Shown one piece after another: positions 23,101-36,137 of a DNA stretch of 64,000 nt. Source of the stretch: Bugula neritina (taxonomy: Eukaryota > Bryozoa > Gymnolaemata > Cheilostomatida > Bugulidae); contig OZ037765.1 of NCBI GenBank assembly GCA_964035545.1, forward strand, positions 10,534,698-10,598,697, in the 5' to 3' direction. Position numbers and translations under genes: made by a program. How positions within the stretch are numbered: the stretch's first letter is position 1; every line of letters begins with the position of its first letter. The notes under the pieces were generated by a model. That model searched no databases. It was not told the DNA's origin and was given only the letters and a program-made list of their open reading frames with translations.

Positions 23101-26100
23101 GTTTTCACTGGAAACCCTAAATAAATTAAAGTAGCATAATATAATAATTTAAACATACTGACTAATCACACGACATACTGTGGCAAAAATTGAAAATAAA
23201 TTCTCAACAACTACTTGAAATGTTGCTAGGGCTTGAATGCCAAAAACTCTGAGTAACCTAGCATTGTTGTAAAAAGTTGGTAGAGCCATTATTTAATGGA
23301 AAAGTGTCAACAACCTCATACTGTGTAATTGATTGGTTTGATTATTGCAATGCATGACTCGTGACACTATCACCTCATTGCTTACTTTTTATATCTCAAC
23401 TACATCATATGAAATCAACAATTACACATTTGGGCTGTCAAGCCAATCATGACTGGTTCTACAAAAATTCATAAATACTACAGAATCTTCCAATCCAAAA
23501 TTTCCTGTTGAAATAAAACTAAAACGTAAAAAAAAGTTTTTCCAAAAACTGTCAGACATGTGAGGAATTATGACAAAACTGCTGTTGGCAGGTTGACAAA
23601 GTTGTCACCATTAGAGAATATACATATTATATAGATTGTATATCTGGACAGCTAATTAACTTGATTCTAATGCAACTCATCACAAATCACTTGATCAAGA
23701 TAACAAATTTGTTCTGGACAATAATGATATATAACATTTTTGGAGTTGCCTCATTATGCCATATCTGGTTCAAGTAGCTCAATCTAAGCTACCCTCACAT
23801 TTTTTCAAGTACCTATTCAACAGGAAATATTTCTGCCAACAATCTAGAAAATTTCCATAAGCACTCTTGAGCATGAAGCAGAGTACTGCAAGATATAGGA
23901 CACCGGGAACTGTTTACTTACTGCATCAACATCTGAGTGAAAGAGAGATAGTCCACTATCACATCAACACCTTTATTCTCATCATTCAAGAACTCTCTAA
24001 CCCATCTGAAAAGGAATGCATCAGCTCATTACATCTGAAGGTGATATATCAGAGCGCACAAACCACATGACATTATTTCTCAGAAAAGCACAATAATTAC
24101 CAGTTGGTATTATATATACTTTAGAAAGTTTAATTTGCCATGTAATAAGTGCATATTGCCAAGGAAAATAAGCTGTACATCTTTCTTCAACAAATTGTAA
24201 TTAGCTTCTAGCATTATAGGACATCTACCACATCTATAGGCCCTAAAATATATGAGTGTGTGATGGAGAGAGAGAGGGATAGAGAGAGAGAGAGAGAGAG
24301 AGGGGGGGGAGAGAGGGGAGGGAGAGAGAGGGAGGGAGAGAGGGGGAGGGAGAGAGAGAGAGGGAGGGGAGAGAGGGAGGAAGAGAGAGGGAGGGAGAGA
24401 GGGGGAGGGAGAGAGAGAGAGGGAGGGGAGAGAGGGAGGAAGAGAGAGAGAGTGAGGGGAGAGAGGGAGGTAGAGAGAGGGGAGGGAGAGAGGGGGAGGG
24501 GAGAGAGAGAGGGGGGAGAGGGAGGGGGAGAGAGGGGGAGGGAGAGAGGGAGGGGGGAGAGAGGGAGGAAGAGGGGGGAGGGAGAGAGAGGGGAGGGAGA
24601 GAGAGGGAGGGAGAGAGAGGGGAGGGAGAGAGGGGGAGGGGAGAGAGAGAGGGGGGAGAGAGGGAGGAAGAGAGAGGGGGAGGAAGAGAGAGGGAGGAAG
24701 AGAGAGAGGGGGAGGGAGAGAGTGGGAGGGGAGAGACTCACATATAAGTTGGCCAACATAATTATTCCGTAGCTAGTATTGCTTTAGGTTTCACAATCTC
24801 AAGTGCCCACTCATACTACTCTATACTAACGTAGAGCAAACAGTGACTTGGTTGTAGCTGTGATGTAACTAAACCCTTAATATTTACTTAAGAAGTTGAG
24901 GCAACTAGCAGTACTTATCATCACAATGACACGCTTGTTGATGTACGGCATCAGAGAAATGGATACACTAGTGTGTTAGTATTAGTAGGCTAGTAACACT
25001 GCAACTCCTATGATCTCCTCTACAGTTGCTCCGCAGATGATGATGGGAGATTAAAGCATCACAGTTACGCATTGTGATTCTCCACACGAGTGAAATCACT
25101 CAAATCAGAAAACAACTGACTCAGTCATATGCCAAACCATAGCTTATCAGATTACAAAGAATAGACTGTACAGGGCTATTGGCAGAACGAGCTCAACCCA
25201 AAGCATTACAGCAAGTAGTAGTTGTCAACAGTGACCAAGTATGTAGATTGTAGAGCGTGGGCCTCGATATGAAATACAGTAATTATATAATATACATATT
25301 ATTATGATGTTGCATCAATGATCATAAAACTCAATGAGCCAGCTGCAGGCGTTATCAGGTCTTGTTACCAGTTAGTGTAGTGATATTTAGGTCAGTTGGC
25401 TCGGCATCTTCCTGTTTACTGTATAAGACTGGGATGTGGACATGGTATGCAAAAACCAACATCCGCAGATATGCTTGTCTGTTGACTGGGAAACTATTTT
25501 AGGCATTTATTTAGATGGTAAAGAAGTTAACTAGAAGCTTTAAGTTTAAAAGATTTTAGTGAGAGTTGAGAAAATAGTTTTGCTAAAAGTTCGACCACCA
25601 CTAGAGCCATCTTCAAAGTCATTTACCACATATAATTATTTGTAGGTGGCACACAGTGGGGGCTCAATATAGTGAAGTAAACTCTTTCATTTTTGAAAGT
25701 TTAACAATGCAGGAGATACGGGCTCACCCCCCCCCCCTAACTGAGTAGGTATTGTGAGGGTTACACCCCCCCCCCCTAAATACAGGCAAGCTTTTCCTTG
25801 TGTAGCCTGTAATTATCTCAGACTGCGGCACTTGACATGGCTACTGATAAAAATACTTGTCAAGTATGAATAACTTTTATGAAATCAGGAAGTCCAAACA
25901 AGTTTAATGTTAGCAACTTCCTTGATAAAGAAAGCCTTTAGCCTAAGTTCAGCTTGCTTTTCAATACAGTTCAGTTCAATACCAACAAGCAAAGAAAAGT
26001 TAGGCACTGAGTCTCAGGATAATCAACAATATCTGATAGCTTTGTCAATGTAGATGTAAACACACAGTCATACATAGCATATCAGATGTTAGACAAATGA

Positions 26101-29100
26101 AGGAGAAATGAATAAATACTGTGTTTGTAAACAGGCCAGCCTCATCATAATCTAATAGGTGATGGGGTATAAATCAAATATTAGTATTATATGAGGGGAG
26201 AGGGTAGCAATCATGATAAGAGCAAAGAGTAGAGGAAGACTGCATAGCAATAAACAACGAGACTCACTGTATATGATTAGTTCTCAGTGATATCTCCAGA
26301 TCTCGCAGCACTTGTGTAGAGGTCTGGTGTCCAATGTGTTTTTTATTCTGAAAATAAAGACTTAGCTACAACAATGCACCAATTGATAGGTTTATTCACC
26401 AGCAGGGCACCCCAGTTTTAAATAACTGAGTAGTGGTAGAAAGAATTCATAACATGGACATATGATTGAGGTATTTTCTGTTAAGGCCCCTTCTTTTATC
26501 AAAACAATATTCTTAGAATAAAATAATTAACAGATATTATATTACATCATTTTATGCAAATAGCCTATTTCTAAATCTAACTGCTTTTACCCAATATTCA
26601 TTTTTATCTTTGTTTTTACATCTTTTCAACCTATATTATATGTTTATTTTACGCTGAATATTAAAAATTAGTTTGCAAAACTATAGTTGCATCACCTAGC
26701 ATTAAATCTGTTTGCCATTTTGACTGGTGGACACAAAAACATCACAACATGAACACAGTTTGTAACATATTCCTAGTCAAAGACATACAGCTACGAATCA
26801 ATAAAGGGTAAAGGACGTTTGATCTATTAATTGACTCAAAGTGAAAATCTCAGATCTAAAGTTACAGCTCTTTTACAGTATTACAGGCCTTCGTAGAAAT
26901 ACTGTTATAAATTTCCAATGAAATGCATTTAGTAGAGCTATTTTAGAAAATATTATATTAATGGTCTTTGGTATTTAACTTCCACAATGATGCAAAGTAC
27001 AATAATGACTTTACCAGTCATAGTTATACTATGCTAATTTAAATAATGAAGTTATAGTCCAGTAATCTCAGACTCAGCAAGTCTATTAAAACTACAGACA
27101 TTTTTATACAGAAAATTTGTAACTTTTAGATACTCTACATTTGTACTTGACGAACTTTAGGCACTACATTTTCATTAGACACTAAAATTAAACAAGCATC
27201 TAAAATACTAAACTACATTGAGATGCAAAAATAATCCCTGTGAGAAAATGATTGATTTGCAAAAACAGAACAACTGGTGAAGCCATAGTCACTGTGAGAT
27301 AGTGAGACTGAAGGGCAAAGTCATGAGTCCAATAGATTGCAATAGTTTCTCTTCTGAAGTCATTGGACCAAACATGAACTGATCAGCTGCAATAATGCAG
27401 CGCAGTAATAGACCATGTAAGTTTGGTACATTTAGTACCTTGTACCAATTCTAGAATACTCACCACTATAACTTATATAAACTTCTGCAAGTTCAAATGC
27501 AAAATGCATACTTCTAGGAAATAGCTGTGCAACTTTTATTACATGCATTATTTTATTTCATATCTTAAATTTATGAATCGTGAGTTCATTTTTCAAAATG
27601 TTTAATTTAAGTGCTTAAAAAATGCAAATAAAAAGTACAAGTTTAAAAAAATACCCTGGTGCAAATTGACCACAGCCCCAGCTGTTTTGGCAAAACACAT
27701 TTAATGACATTTTCATTGACATAGTGGTAAATAGGCTGGTTGTTTTTGGCAGATGGGTAGCACGCTGGCTGGCTGCAACTTTATACAATTCTGATTGGCT
27801 GGACTCTACCTGACCAGCTAATGATTGTATCTGATTGGCCTAATAATTCATTTGCATTTGAAAATATAGAGTTTTATATAAGTTATAGTGGTGATATTTT
27901 AGAGTTGGTACACGCCCCTTTTTTGGTTGAGTTTTATAGTTTGATCATGCTGTAGTCATCTACAATACTTCAGTGTATGGGGAAATTATTAGTATTACGA
28001 AATCTGTTTTGGCTTATATTGCTATGCCAGTTTTCTGACTTAGTTTTTCATCAACTATATGCAGGCTGTTCTAACTTAGGTGATTTCATCAAAGGTAGAC
28101 ATTACTTTAGGCCTTAGAACATCAAATCAACCAGTGCTGTTACTTGGTTGTATTGTAAAGCAGTAGTGAGAGCATAGCACACTAGTACAGTCACCAAGCT
28201 GCAATGGCAGTGGCCACACTAAACTCACCAGTTTTATTAAAATATCTTATGTAAGGCACTTAAAAACACTAGCCTAGTCTGTTAGTATGTAGAGCAGTAA
28301 CACAGTTACAGCAGTCACACCACCCCTCTCTATCCTGTCTACCAAGTACAGAGGTTGCAATAATGATAATCATTTCATGATTTAGTTTTAAATCAATGCA
28401 TATTACTGAATACATTCTCATAGTCTGATTATTTTGCGCTTCAGTTTACTTGAATATAATAATTTAAAAAATTGCTTCACACGCATATTACAAATGCATT
28501 AACCTACGCTAACCATAAATTATTTGCTTGCGTACTCACTACTGTTTTTTAAATTTATATAGCATTAGCTTTTTTAATCAATCACATATTAATTTGCAAA
28601 AGTTTAATTGCACAGATAATGTAGACATTTTGTATAAAAATTAGTATTAACATGTAATGCCTTGCATGTGGGTCTATATTGCCAGTTGGTATCATCACCA
28701 TATAATACCATGTTGATAACCCTTTCTTGTATACGATTTACTTAGCGAAACAGCATGACATTAGCCATGGGACAATATAGTCTAGAATCTAGACTCTTAG
28801 ATTCTTTCAACTGTAAAGTAATCAGCCTCAAACCATTGCTGGATGAAGTGCCTACACTTAGCAGTGAAGCTACTGCAATAACATCAACAATTTTACTAAT
28901 GAGTTTTCAATACATGTTTTAGTCAGTTGGGTAAAATACAAAGATTCTCTGGTATGCTAGAATAAATGGTGATTAAACATTGGATTTGATGAACATTTTT
29001 TTCATATTGTGTGATGCAACATGATAGTTACAGAGAAGACGCTGATCCCACTAAAACTGTAATGAAGGCATTATATTTCAACACTGACTGCATACAACAT

Positions 29101-32100
29101 TGTTACCAACAGAATATTATCCATACATGAGTTTGTATTTTGCAAAAATAAGCATCGAGTCTGAGCTGCCATTTTCTTTCACCCAAAAACCATTAATATC
29201 AGACTTTAACTTACAAAGCATAGTAGTATAGCACATGCATATACAATAGCACACCAAGAAAAATATTATAAAGTGCTACACTTTATTGGTTACCAAAGGT
29301 GGCTGCAGAAAGCACATCAGACTATTATAATCTTTTCTAAAAGAGGCGCAAACAGTAAGCTTACACCTCCAGGACTATTTGGGATATCAAGTCCTTTATG
29401 GGTTGATTGCTCTTTTAACCTGGATTCTAAGGATAGCAATTAATTTAGTTTAAAGTTACTGCATTCTAGTCAGTTGAAAATGGCCTTTCTTTCCAGGTGG
29501 CATGGCCAGGAAATAAGTAAATACTGTATGAAAATCGCCATGTAGTAGAAATAGGTGTGCTCCGGAAGTACTATAGTGAAGTTTTAATGGCTGGCATATG
29601 GTATTGGATACTAGCCCTCAGAATTTTTTTGTCATCTTCCTGCCTCAATGGTGGTTGATGATTACTTTGAGTGAGGAAAAACATGTATTGAAAACTCATT
29701 AGTATAGCTTCAGAGCTAGGTGCAGATATTTCCTCAAACAATGACGTGAGACTGAGAAGCTCACGTTAAATATCACTTAAAAATGAAGCAAGCTGCTAAC
29801 AAAATTACTTCATAGTTGAAAAAACTGGACTATATTGTCCTATGGCTGATGGCATTGCATTTGTGGGATAAACATGCTGTTCCACTAAGTAAATCACGTA
29901 CAAAATGGTCATGATATCAAGTAACAGTATAGACTAGCATGCCAAGCACTACAGGTTAAAGCTCATTTTTATATAAATCGTCTATGTTGTCTATTGCTAA
30001 AAGCTGTGCATTTTAACTCCTGCAAATAAATATGCAACCAAGTTAAAAAAATTACTGTTGTAATTTTTTTAAGTAAAATAATGGTGGGTACATAAGCAAC
30101 TAATTTATGCTTAGCACAAGCTTATACATGTGTTCGTCAGTGTGCTGTAAATATATGCTAGTGATGACAAATATGGTGCAGCACTGCCATTACAGTTTGC
30201 TGACTGTGCTATGCTATTGCTACTGTTTTGCAATAGTAACAACAGTGTTTGATTTGCTGCACCTAAACAGTGTCTACCTTCGATGAAATCACCTAAGTTA
30301 TATAGCTGCCTATGGTTTATTACAGACCAAGTCAGAAAACTGGCATAGCAATATAAGCCAAAACAGATTTCGTAATACTAATAATTTCCCCATACACTGA
30401 AGTATTGTAGATGACTACAGCATGATCAAACTATAAAACTCAACCAAAAAAGGGGCGTGTACCAACTCTAAAATATCACCACTATAACTTATATAAAACT
30501 CTATATTTTCAAATGCAAATGAATTATTAGGCCAATCAGATACAATCATTAGCTGGTCAGGTAGAGTCCAGCCAATCAGAATTGTATAAAGTTGCAGCCA
30601 GCCAGCGTGCTACCCATCTGCCAAAAACAACCAGCCTATTTACCACTATGTCAATGAAAATGTCATTAAATGTGTTTTGCCAAAACAGCTGGGGCTGTGG
30701 TCAATTTGCACCAGGGTATTTTTTTAAACTTGTACTTTTTATTTGCATTTTGTAAGCACTTAAATTAAACATTTTGAAAAATGAACTCACGATTCATAAA
30801 TTTAAGATATGAAATAAAATAATGCATGTAATAAAAGTTGCACAGCTATTTCCTAGAAGTATGCATTTTGCATTTGAACTTGCAGAAGTTTATATAAGTT
30901 ATAGTGGTGAGTATTCTAGAATTGGTACAAGGTACTAAATGTACCAAACTTACATGGTCTATTGTAGTGTAAGCTGACATACAATATTATGCATTCTGCT
31001 GTCATATATACTAGAGCAGCTGACAGCTAATTGAGTGATTCAGTGTTAGCAACTGTAGGCCTGGCAATGCTAATGATGACTCCCAAAGGATTTCATGTTA
31101 CACAACATCCTTACATAAAGCAGGCCTACATGTCATCAAAGCACTAAGTGGCAGAAAACTTTCCTATACCTTAGAGCCTTTCATGGTCATGTGGGCTTTG
31201 ATCTTTAGCAGGTAATAGTGGGGCGGTTCTCTCTCAGCCACCAACTCCTGAAATAATGAAGAGTGGAGCAATATATATTATATGCACCAGAATATTGCAT
31301 AAATTCTACATAGTATCATATTCTTTCCCTGGGTGCATCCAGGCAAATTATAGCATTTCATTAACTATGCGCTGGATGATAGTGGTAGAGTGCACAGCTT
31401 GCCAAACTACACACATGAAACAACCTTCATGCATTTGATCTAATGAGTCACTCTAAAATAGCGATAATAGTTCACACATTATCCAAAAAGTAGCAACGCC
31501 TTTTTCACATCAGCAAACCACCATTTGCAATTCATAGGTCGTATTGAACTCAATGAGTAAGAACCTAATCACATTAAGCTATGAAGCGTGGGCTTAACCT
31601 GGATATGACAATACCATAAAGAATGCGTGACAATAATTTTCTTGTTGCCTACATTCAGTTTTATATTGGAACCTTTGAAATCTCGCATCTGCACTATTAC
31701 TTTCCGAACTACCAGTACCAGTGAGTTGAACATAAAAAAATGAGCAGGTTTACTCAGTTAGACATTTCACATAGACTAGGCTTAGCAGATAAAGCAAAAC
31801 ACATGTGCTGTAAACATTATTCTGTAAATCCATTTTAATGAAAAGCGTGACTGCCTACTCGCACTTATGTAATAATTAAATTTGCCATACTTTTTCTACT
31901 ACTAAAATATAGCCTCAGGGTGGTATAGCAAACTAAAATTTATTTTATAGTACATTTCGTAAACCATCAACTAGGACTGTCTGGTAGTCATATCATTGAA
32001 TAATACTATTGTAAGTTCTATTTCTAAACAAAACCAGTTTTTCAACTGCACTTCCTTTTGATAGTTCAGCCAATGTATAATGTATTAGTTAGCTTCTATG

Positions 32101-32930
32101 GTAAATAATGAGATAATAAAATCATAATAGTAATATTAATATTTATTTATTCAATTAAAATCAACATAAATTAAAAGTTGAAATTATCTGTTTTTAGTTT
32201 TCTATCTGCACTATTACTCTACTTGACAATCAAAATCAATAGAATTAGTTGCCATAGTGATAGAAATAATAGTCTAGGTTACTAAATACTAATTTGAATT
32301 TGATGCCATGCATATTTAAGCCTGCAAGTGACCAGAAGCTGATCATTACATTAGTTTATAATATCATACTGCAACAATAGATTATAAATATTATGCTGGA
32401 TAAAGCTTCACCTATCCTCAGTTAGTTCCCATTTTGTTTTGTATTTAGCTCATAGTTAAAATATTCCCGTTATTTCTATTATACTATACTGTATGTCTAT
32501 TACTATACTCCACTTTAACCAATAACTTACTTGATCACATATAATTTCCCACTTTTTCTCATCGTTGAACTTTCTCATTTCCCGTTCTTTTTCTAACGGC
32601 AAATCCATCATACCCTGTACAAATAAAAATAGCTTCGTTTGGAATGTAAAACTAGAGATGATATTATCTTTTATTACAAATAGGAGTACCTCATCTTATA
32701 TAAACTTACATACATTACCTATTTTATGGATTACAGCTACACGCTTAGCTATACAAACATTTGCAAGACTTCTTTACTTGGGTGAGTGAACTGTCATTGA
32801 AAGAACTTACAAGCACATTGTTGAACTTTTTTTCAAGTTCCTCATTATCTGGCATGGGCAGCCTTTTCCGCACCCCAGAAGCAACATGCTCCTGGTCGCC
32901 AGTACTATGTCCACTGTATGCACTCCCCAT
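14136..32930 (-). CDS. FMNL: Formin-like protein (FMNL/FRL family diaphanous-related formin)
   Basis: Complete gene, 21 coding exons, 1064 aa: 32930-32811, 32614-32531, 31247-31170, 26347-26268, 24005-23922, 22417-22225, 21379-21237, 20850-20690, 20578-20421, 20222-20043, 19785-19314, 19165-19050, 18889-18727, 18368-18169, 17747-17661, 17467-17399, 17285-17139, 16880-16738, 15914-15695, 15607-15415, 14239-14136. MGSAYSGH at the N-terminus fits N-myristoylation (Gly2, Ser6), as in vertebrate FMNLs. The GBD/FH3 region (about 25-400) has '[17 protein letters not shown]', '[15 protein letters not shown]' and '[19 protein letters not shown]'. A coiled coil (370-470) precedes the poly-proline FH1 (about 511-583). 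FH2 (about 595-985) starts '[19 protein letters not shown]' and keeps ANRNRNVAI and GNYINSQ. The DAD-like tail has ALEDIL then a basic segment. Formins nucleate and elongate actin filaments at the membrane under Rho-GTPase control. Intron 14 has a GC donor (CAG|GCAAGT). Exons 6 and 8 use GTTCG donors. Total length is close to human FMNL2. Confidence 0.95.
19901..20042. repeat. 30-bp tandem minisatellite in FMNL intron 10, overlapping the exon 10 splice donor
   Basis: Unit (plus strand) TCTAGTTACTACACCAGCAT followed by ACGATATACC. The copies are at 19901, 19931, 19961, 19991 and a partial at 20021, nearly identical after the first. The last partial copy runs into the exon boundary at 20042/20043, so the functional donor GTATGCTGG is itself part of the repeat. 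Confidence 0.9.
24259..24738. repeat. GA-rich (GAGAGG/GAGGGA)n satellite in FMNL intron 5-4
   Basis: About 480 bp of almost pure purine on the plus strand, mixing GA dinucleotide runs with GGGAGG blocks. It lies between coding exons 4 (26268) and 5 (24005). Open frames of 170-181 codons on both strands are only a by-product of its composition. Confidence 0.95.
25724..25779. repeat. Twin C11 homopolymer runs
   Basis: Two CA-C11-TAA units (C runs 25727-25737 and 25766-25776) 28 bases apart, inside an FMNL intron. A third C run of 12 lies at 60748-60759, in a GRAMD1 intron. Confidence 0.8.
27441..27912 (+). mobile_element. MITE-like 472-bp element, left copy
   Basis: Its ends are about 41-bp terminal inverted repeats. 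The left end starts TGTACCAATTCTAGAATACT and then CACCACTATAACTTATATAA. The right end, read in reverse complement, is TGTACCAACTCTAAAATATC and then the same CACCACTATAACTTATATAA. It has no ORF of note and no clear TA or longer target duplication. Confidence 0.7.
28216..30159. other. Spacer of the large inverted repeat
   Basis: AT-rich intronic sequence. I found no transposase, reverse transcriptase or other recognisable coding sequence in either strand. Confidence 0.45.
30458..30929 (-). mobile_element. MITE-like 472-bp element, right (inverted) copy
   Basis: Same length and nearly the same sequence as 27441-27912, in opposite orientation. I saw only occasional substitutions (for example GTGCTTAAAA versus GTGCTTACAA on the same strand), so the copies are young or have been kept alike by gene conversion. 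Confidence 0.7.
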
Positions 32931-34189
32931 GTCTTATTTGCTAGATATCCATAAACAGAAGAATATCAACGAAATACAGGCTCCAAGGCAAACATGGATA
33001 TTGTGTTACAATCAAACTCCACCAAACTGCTGGCTGATGTTGGAGAAAATATGGTCTACAATTTAAATCATCATATTTAAAATACATAAATCAAAATGTT
33101 GAACTCAAAACTAGGAGAAAAGAGCACCAAATGACTAATGAAAACCAACAATTATGTACATTAAGAATTCACACAGAGTTGCACAACTAATATCTCCATC
33201 ATCATATATGAAATGCTTTAAAGTAGTCTTTAAAAAACTCATTCTAATCTTAGTCAGCAAACACCATCTTTTTCTAATATGAAAACTCAAACAGTGCGAG
33301 ATTTCGAAAATACCTACACTGTAAAACATTTTTATTTAGTTCGACTATATACTCCCATTCTGGATAATTATGCTACAAAATTGCAACAAGTCACTAAAAT
33401 AGCTCAACGTTGAAAACATATACCCTCCCCATTAACATTAGACAATATCAACAGGTACAGAATATAATTGTATTGATAAGACTGTTACCTACATACACAC
33501 TTATAGTTGCTGTTAGGGATTAAATTTAATAAATGATTAATTACACCTATAGGCTCCAAGTACTATAATAATGGTTGCAACTGTCACACTGCTGAAGCTT
33601 TAATATTATTCTTGGAAACTAATACTAAAACCACTATGGTTGTTACTGAATGTGAAGTATAGCCAATAGTGCTATAGGTACAAAATCTAGTAAAACCAGA
33701 TTAATCTACATAACAATTAACATGACCTTTTTTAATTTTCTAGAATTATTCCATCAGTTAGTTAAAAGACTAGCCTATTGATTTTAAACATAACAGCTAT
33801 AACTTTAATAAATTAGTTTTGGCAAGATAAGCATCAATGAACTAGGTTTGGAAAAGCCTCATAATGATAAGCCAGTGTCGTACGAATACTTTAAATTGTC
33901 GATTACTCCAACTTTAATAGTGTGTGAGTAAGTCTTACAAAGTGAAGCTCGCAGTCACATAGCCAGAATGAAACTCAGATTGAGATACATGATGATAATA
34001 AGTAATAACAAATCCATAATTTTTATACTAAAAACTGATGAAATTAATAATTATATCTAAAAATATCAATATAAGTATGATGCTAATAAGTAATATGCTT
34101 ACATTAACTTAAACTTTTTTATATTAGATAATAGATTTAATGCTATCAGTATCATTAATATAACTAAAACTAAAAGTACAAGTATAAGT
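32931..34189. other. Intergenic, upstream of FMNL
   Basis: The FMNL promoter and any 5' UTR exons should be here or further right. I see no reliable coding sequence or promoter motif. Confidence 0.35.
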
Positions 34190-34640
34190 CAAAGTATGAG
34201 TATGAATATTAGACTATTACTATTAGTATTGGTTACAGTTAATGTTATAGCCCACTTATAGTATTACTATTAGTATTAGTAATTGTATTAGACTTAGTTA
34301 TACAGTTATTGTTAAACTTAATGTTATACTTATATTTCTAACTTATAGTTATACTTATAGTTATAGTATTATACTTATTAATAACTTATACTTATACTTA
34401 TAGTTATTCTTATTCTAAGTTAAAGTTAAACTTAATGTAAATGTTATACTCATAAGTCATAGTCATAGTGATAGTCATACTAACACTAATAGTAATACTA
34501 ATACTAAATCTAATAGTAATAGTAATACTAATAGTAATAGTAATACTCAGTCATACTCACTGATACTGATACTCATACTCATAGTCATAGTGATAGTATC
34601 ACTGATAGTGATAATCATACTGATACTGATACTTTACTAA
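34190..34640. repeat. Diverged trinucleotide/hexanucleotide array (ATTAGT, TTATACT, GTCATAGTGATA variants)
   Basis: A mosaic of short-period blocks. It starts as TACTATTAGTATTAG, passes through TTATACTTATAGTTA, then CATAGTGATAGTCATAC, then CTAATAGTAATAGTAA, and ends with CTGATACTGATACTCATA. The blocks look like mutational derivatives of one family. Confidence 0.75.
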
Positions 34641-35744
34641 AGAGTAAAGAGCTTTACTTACCATAAGAATATAGGTTATAATGATAATAATACCATTACT
34701 CTATTGGTATCAAATTAATCAATATGTGAAATTCAACTGACATGTACTTGTAACATTAATTTTAAAGTCTAAATAAGTAAACTTTAGCCAGGTCACTGAA
34801 ATATAACTCATTCGAATTGTGTTTTGTTGGGGTAGTCCAGGCTATTTTTATCTACTATGCGATTGAAGGAAAATAATAATCTTGGCTTATAGTTGCGCAC
34901 ACCGAACTCAACAATATTCCAGCTCAGTGGTTGCGCAGTGAACATTTTATAATGGATAAACAACTCTTAAGAAGGCCTCATGCTAGTAAAAATCTTCTGT
35001 ATTATACTATATCAGTAGATTATTATTATATTTTAACAATATACTAGATACAATTATCTTATTACTTCATTGTTATATAATTTATTATATTTAACAAAAT
35101 TATACATTTAATGCACCATATTCAAGAAAAGTATTTTTAGTAGAGGAGATAATTATGGATATAAAGTAGGTGACGCGAAATTTAAAATAGAACTACAAAC
35201 ACTGAAATGGAATAATATAGTCATATTCCAGTTCATTGACCACAAATATAAAAAAAATTGTGCCCGCTGATTCAAAAAAGTTATCTGTAAGCAGTTGCTT
35301 TGTCAAAAGCAAAAATAATTTTGATACAATGAATTTCAAAGTAATAAAATTAAAGCACTATTTCCCATAAATATAAAAATTTAAATTTATATTCGTGGTT
35401 GTCTTTTCCTACTGTAGGATTATAAAAAGCACGGTTCATGGTCAAATCCACTGAATTATAAATAATTTTCCTGTTCATTGGTTGAATCTATTTTAGTGAC
35501 AATGAGATTGAAACAGCAGTAGAAACCTGTGCTAAATATATAGCGATTCAACAGCAACAAATTTATTTTCTATTAACCCGAGGGATTAAATTTAATGATT
35601 CTCATCTTAATCAAACGATTTTTTAATTTAGCTTGGCGCTAAATAAAAGATAGATTTGTGGTTCAGTACAATTTTACCGTAGTATTTAGTTCGATAATAG
35701 ATCTAATCTTAATATGTAAAAATATAATTTGTATTGTTACTCAT
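34641..35744. other. Intergenic, nothing recognised
   Basis: AT-rich sequence without a supportable gene or a clear repeat structure. Confidence 0.35.
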
Positions 35745-35777
35745 ACTAACTCTAAGTCTAATCTAAATCAGCATACT

Positions 35778-35913
35778 CCGACAGTGACACTGACAGTCAC
35801 TCAGAGTCAGTGACACTGACTTTCACTTTCAGTGTCACACTCACTGTGACAGTGACACTCAAAGTCAGTCTCATAGTGACAATGAGTGTAACACTGACAG
35901 TGATAGTCACTCA
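35778..35913. repeat. (CAGTGA/TCACTG)n array
   Basis: About 136 bp of CAGTGACACTGA-type hexamers, switching between the motif and its complement, with higher G+C than the surroundings. Its alternating orientation would allow hairpins. Confidence 0.75.
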
Positions 35914-35994
35914 ATCTGTAGTTTGACTGTAAGTGTATTATTAATATTATTGTCAATTGCAGTATCACTATCAATAATACCAATTATTATTATA

Positions 35995-36137
35995 ATACCA
36001 ATACTAATAGTAATAGTAATACTACTCACTAATAGTAATACTAATAGTAATAGTAGTACTAACTGTTACTATAAGTATCTGTATAGTAATAATAATACTA
36101 ATACAGTGATACTAATAGTAATAGTAATTATTACCTC
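35995..36137. repeat. (TACTAATAGTAA)n array at the 3' side of the second LINE insertion
   Basis: Starts with a 27-bp word (35995-36021) that is repeated exactly at 36638-36664. The rest (36022-36137) could be the LINE's own 3' tail or older target array. Confidence 0.7.

Larger units (their letters stand above)
27407..30963. mobile_element. Large inverted repeat (foldback-type structure) in FMNL intron 3
   Basis: The left arm begins AATAGACCATGTAAGTTTGG and the right arm ends with its exact reverse complement at 30963. The arms match almost base for base for about 640 bp (27407-28045 against 30328-30963). They then continue at visibly lower identity to about 28215 and 30160. The spacer of roughly 1.9 kb has no convincing ORF. 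Each arm contains one 472-bp element with its own terminal inverted repeats (separate entries). This could be a foldback transposon, or two opposed MITEs with duplicated flanks. No transposase is visible. Confidence 0.85.

Noticed and set aside
24214-24772. Open frames of 181 aa (-) and 170 aa (+) of Ser/Pro/Leu or Arg/Glu/Gly
   Set aside because: They translate the GA-rich satellite on both strands. They have no non-repetitive part and lie within an FMNL intron.
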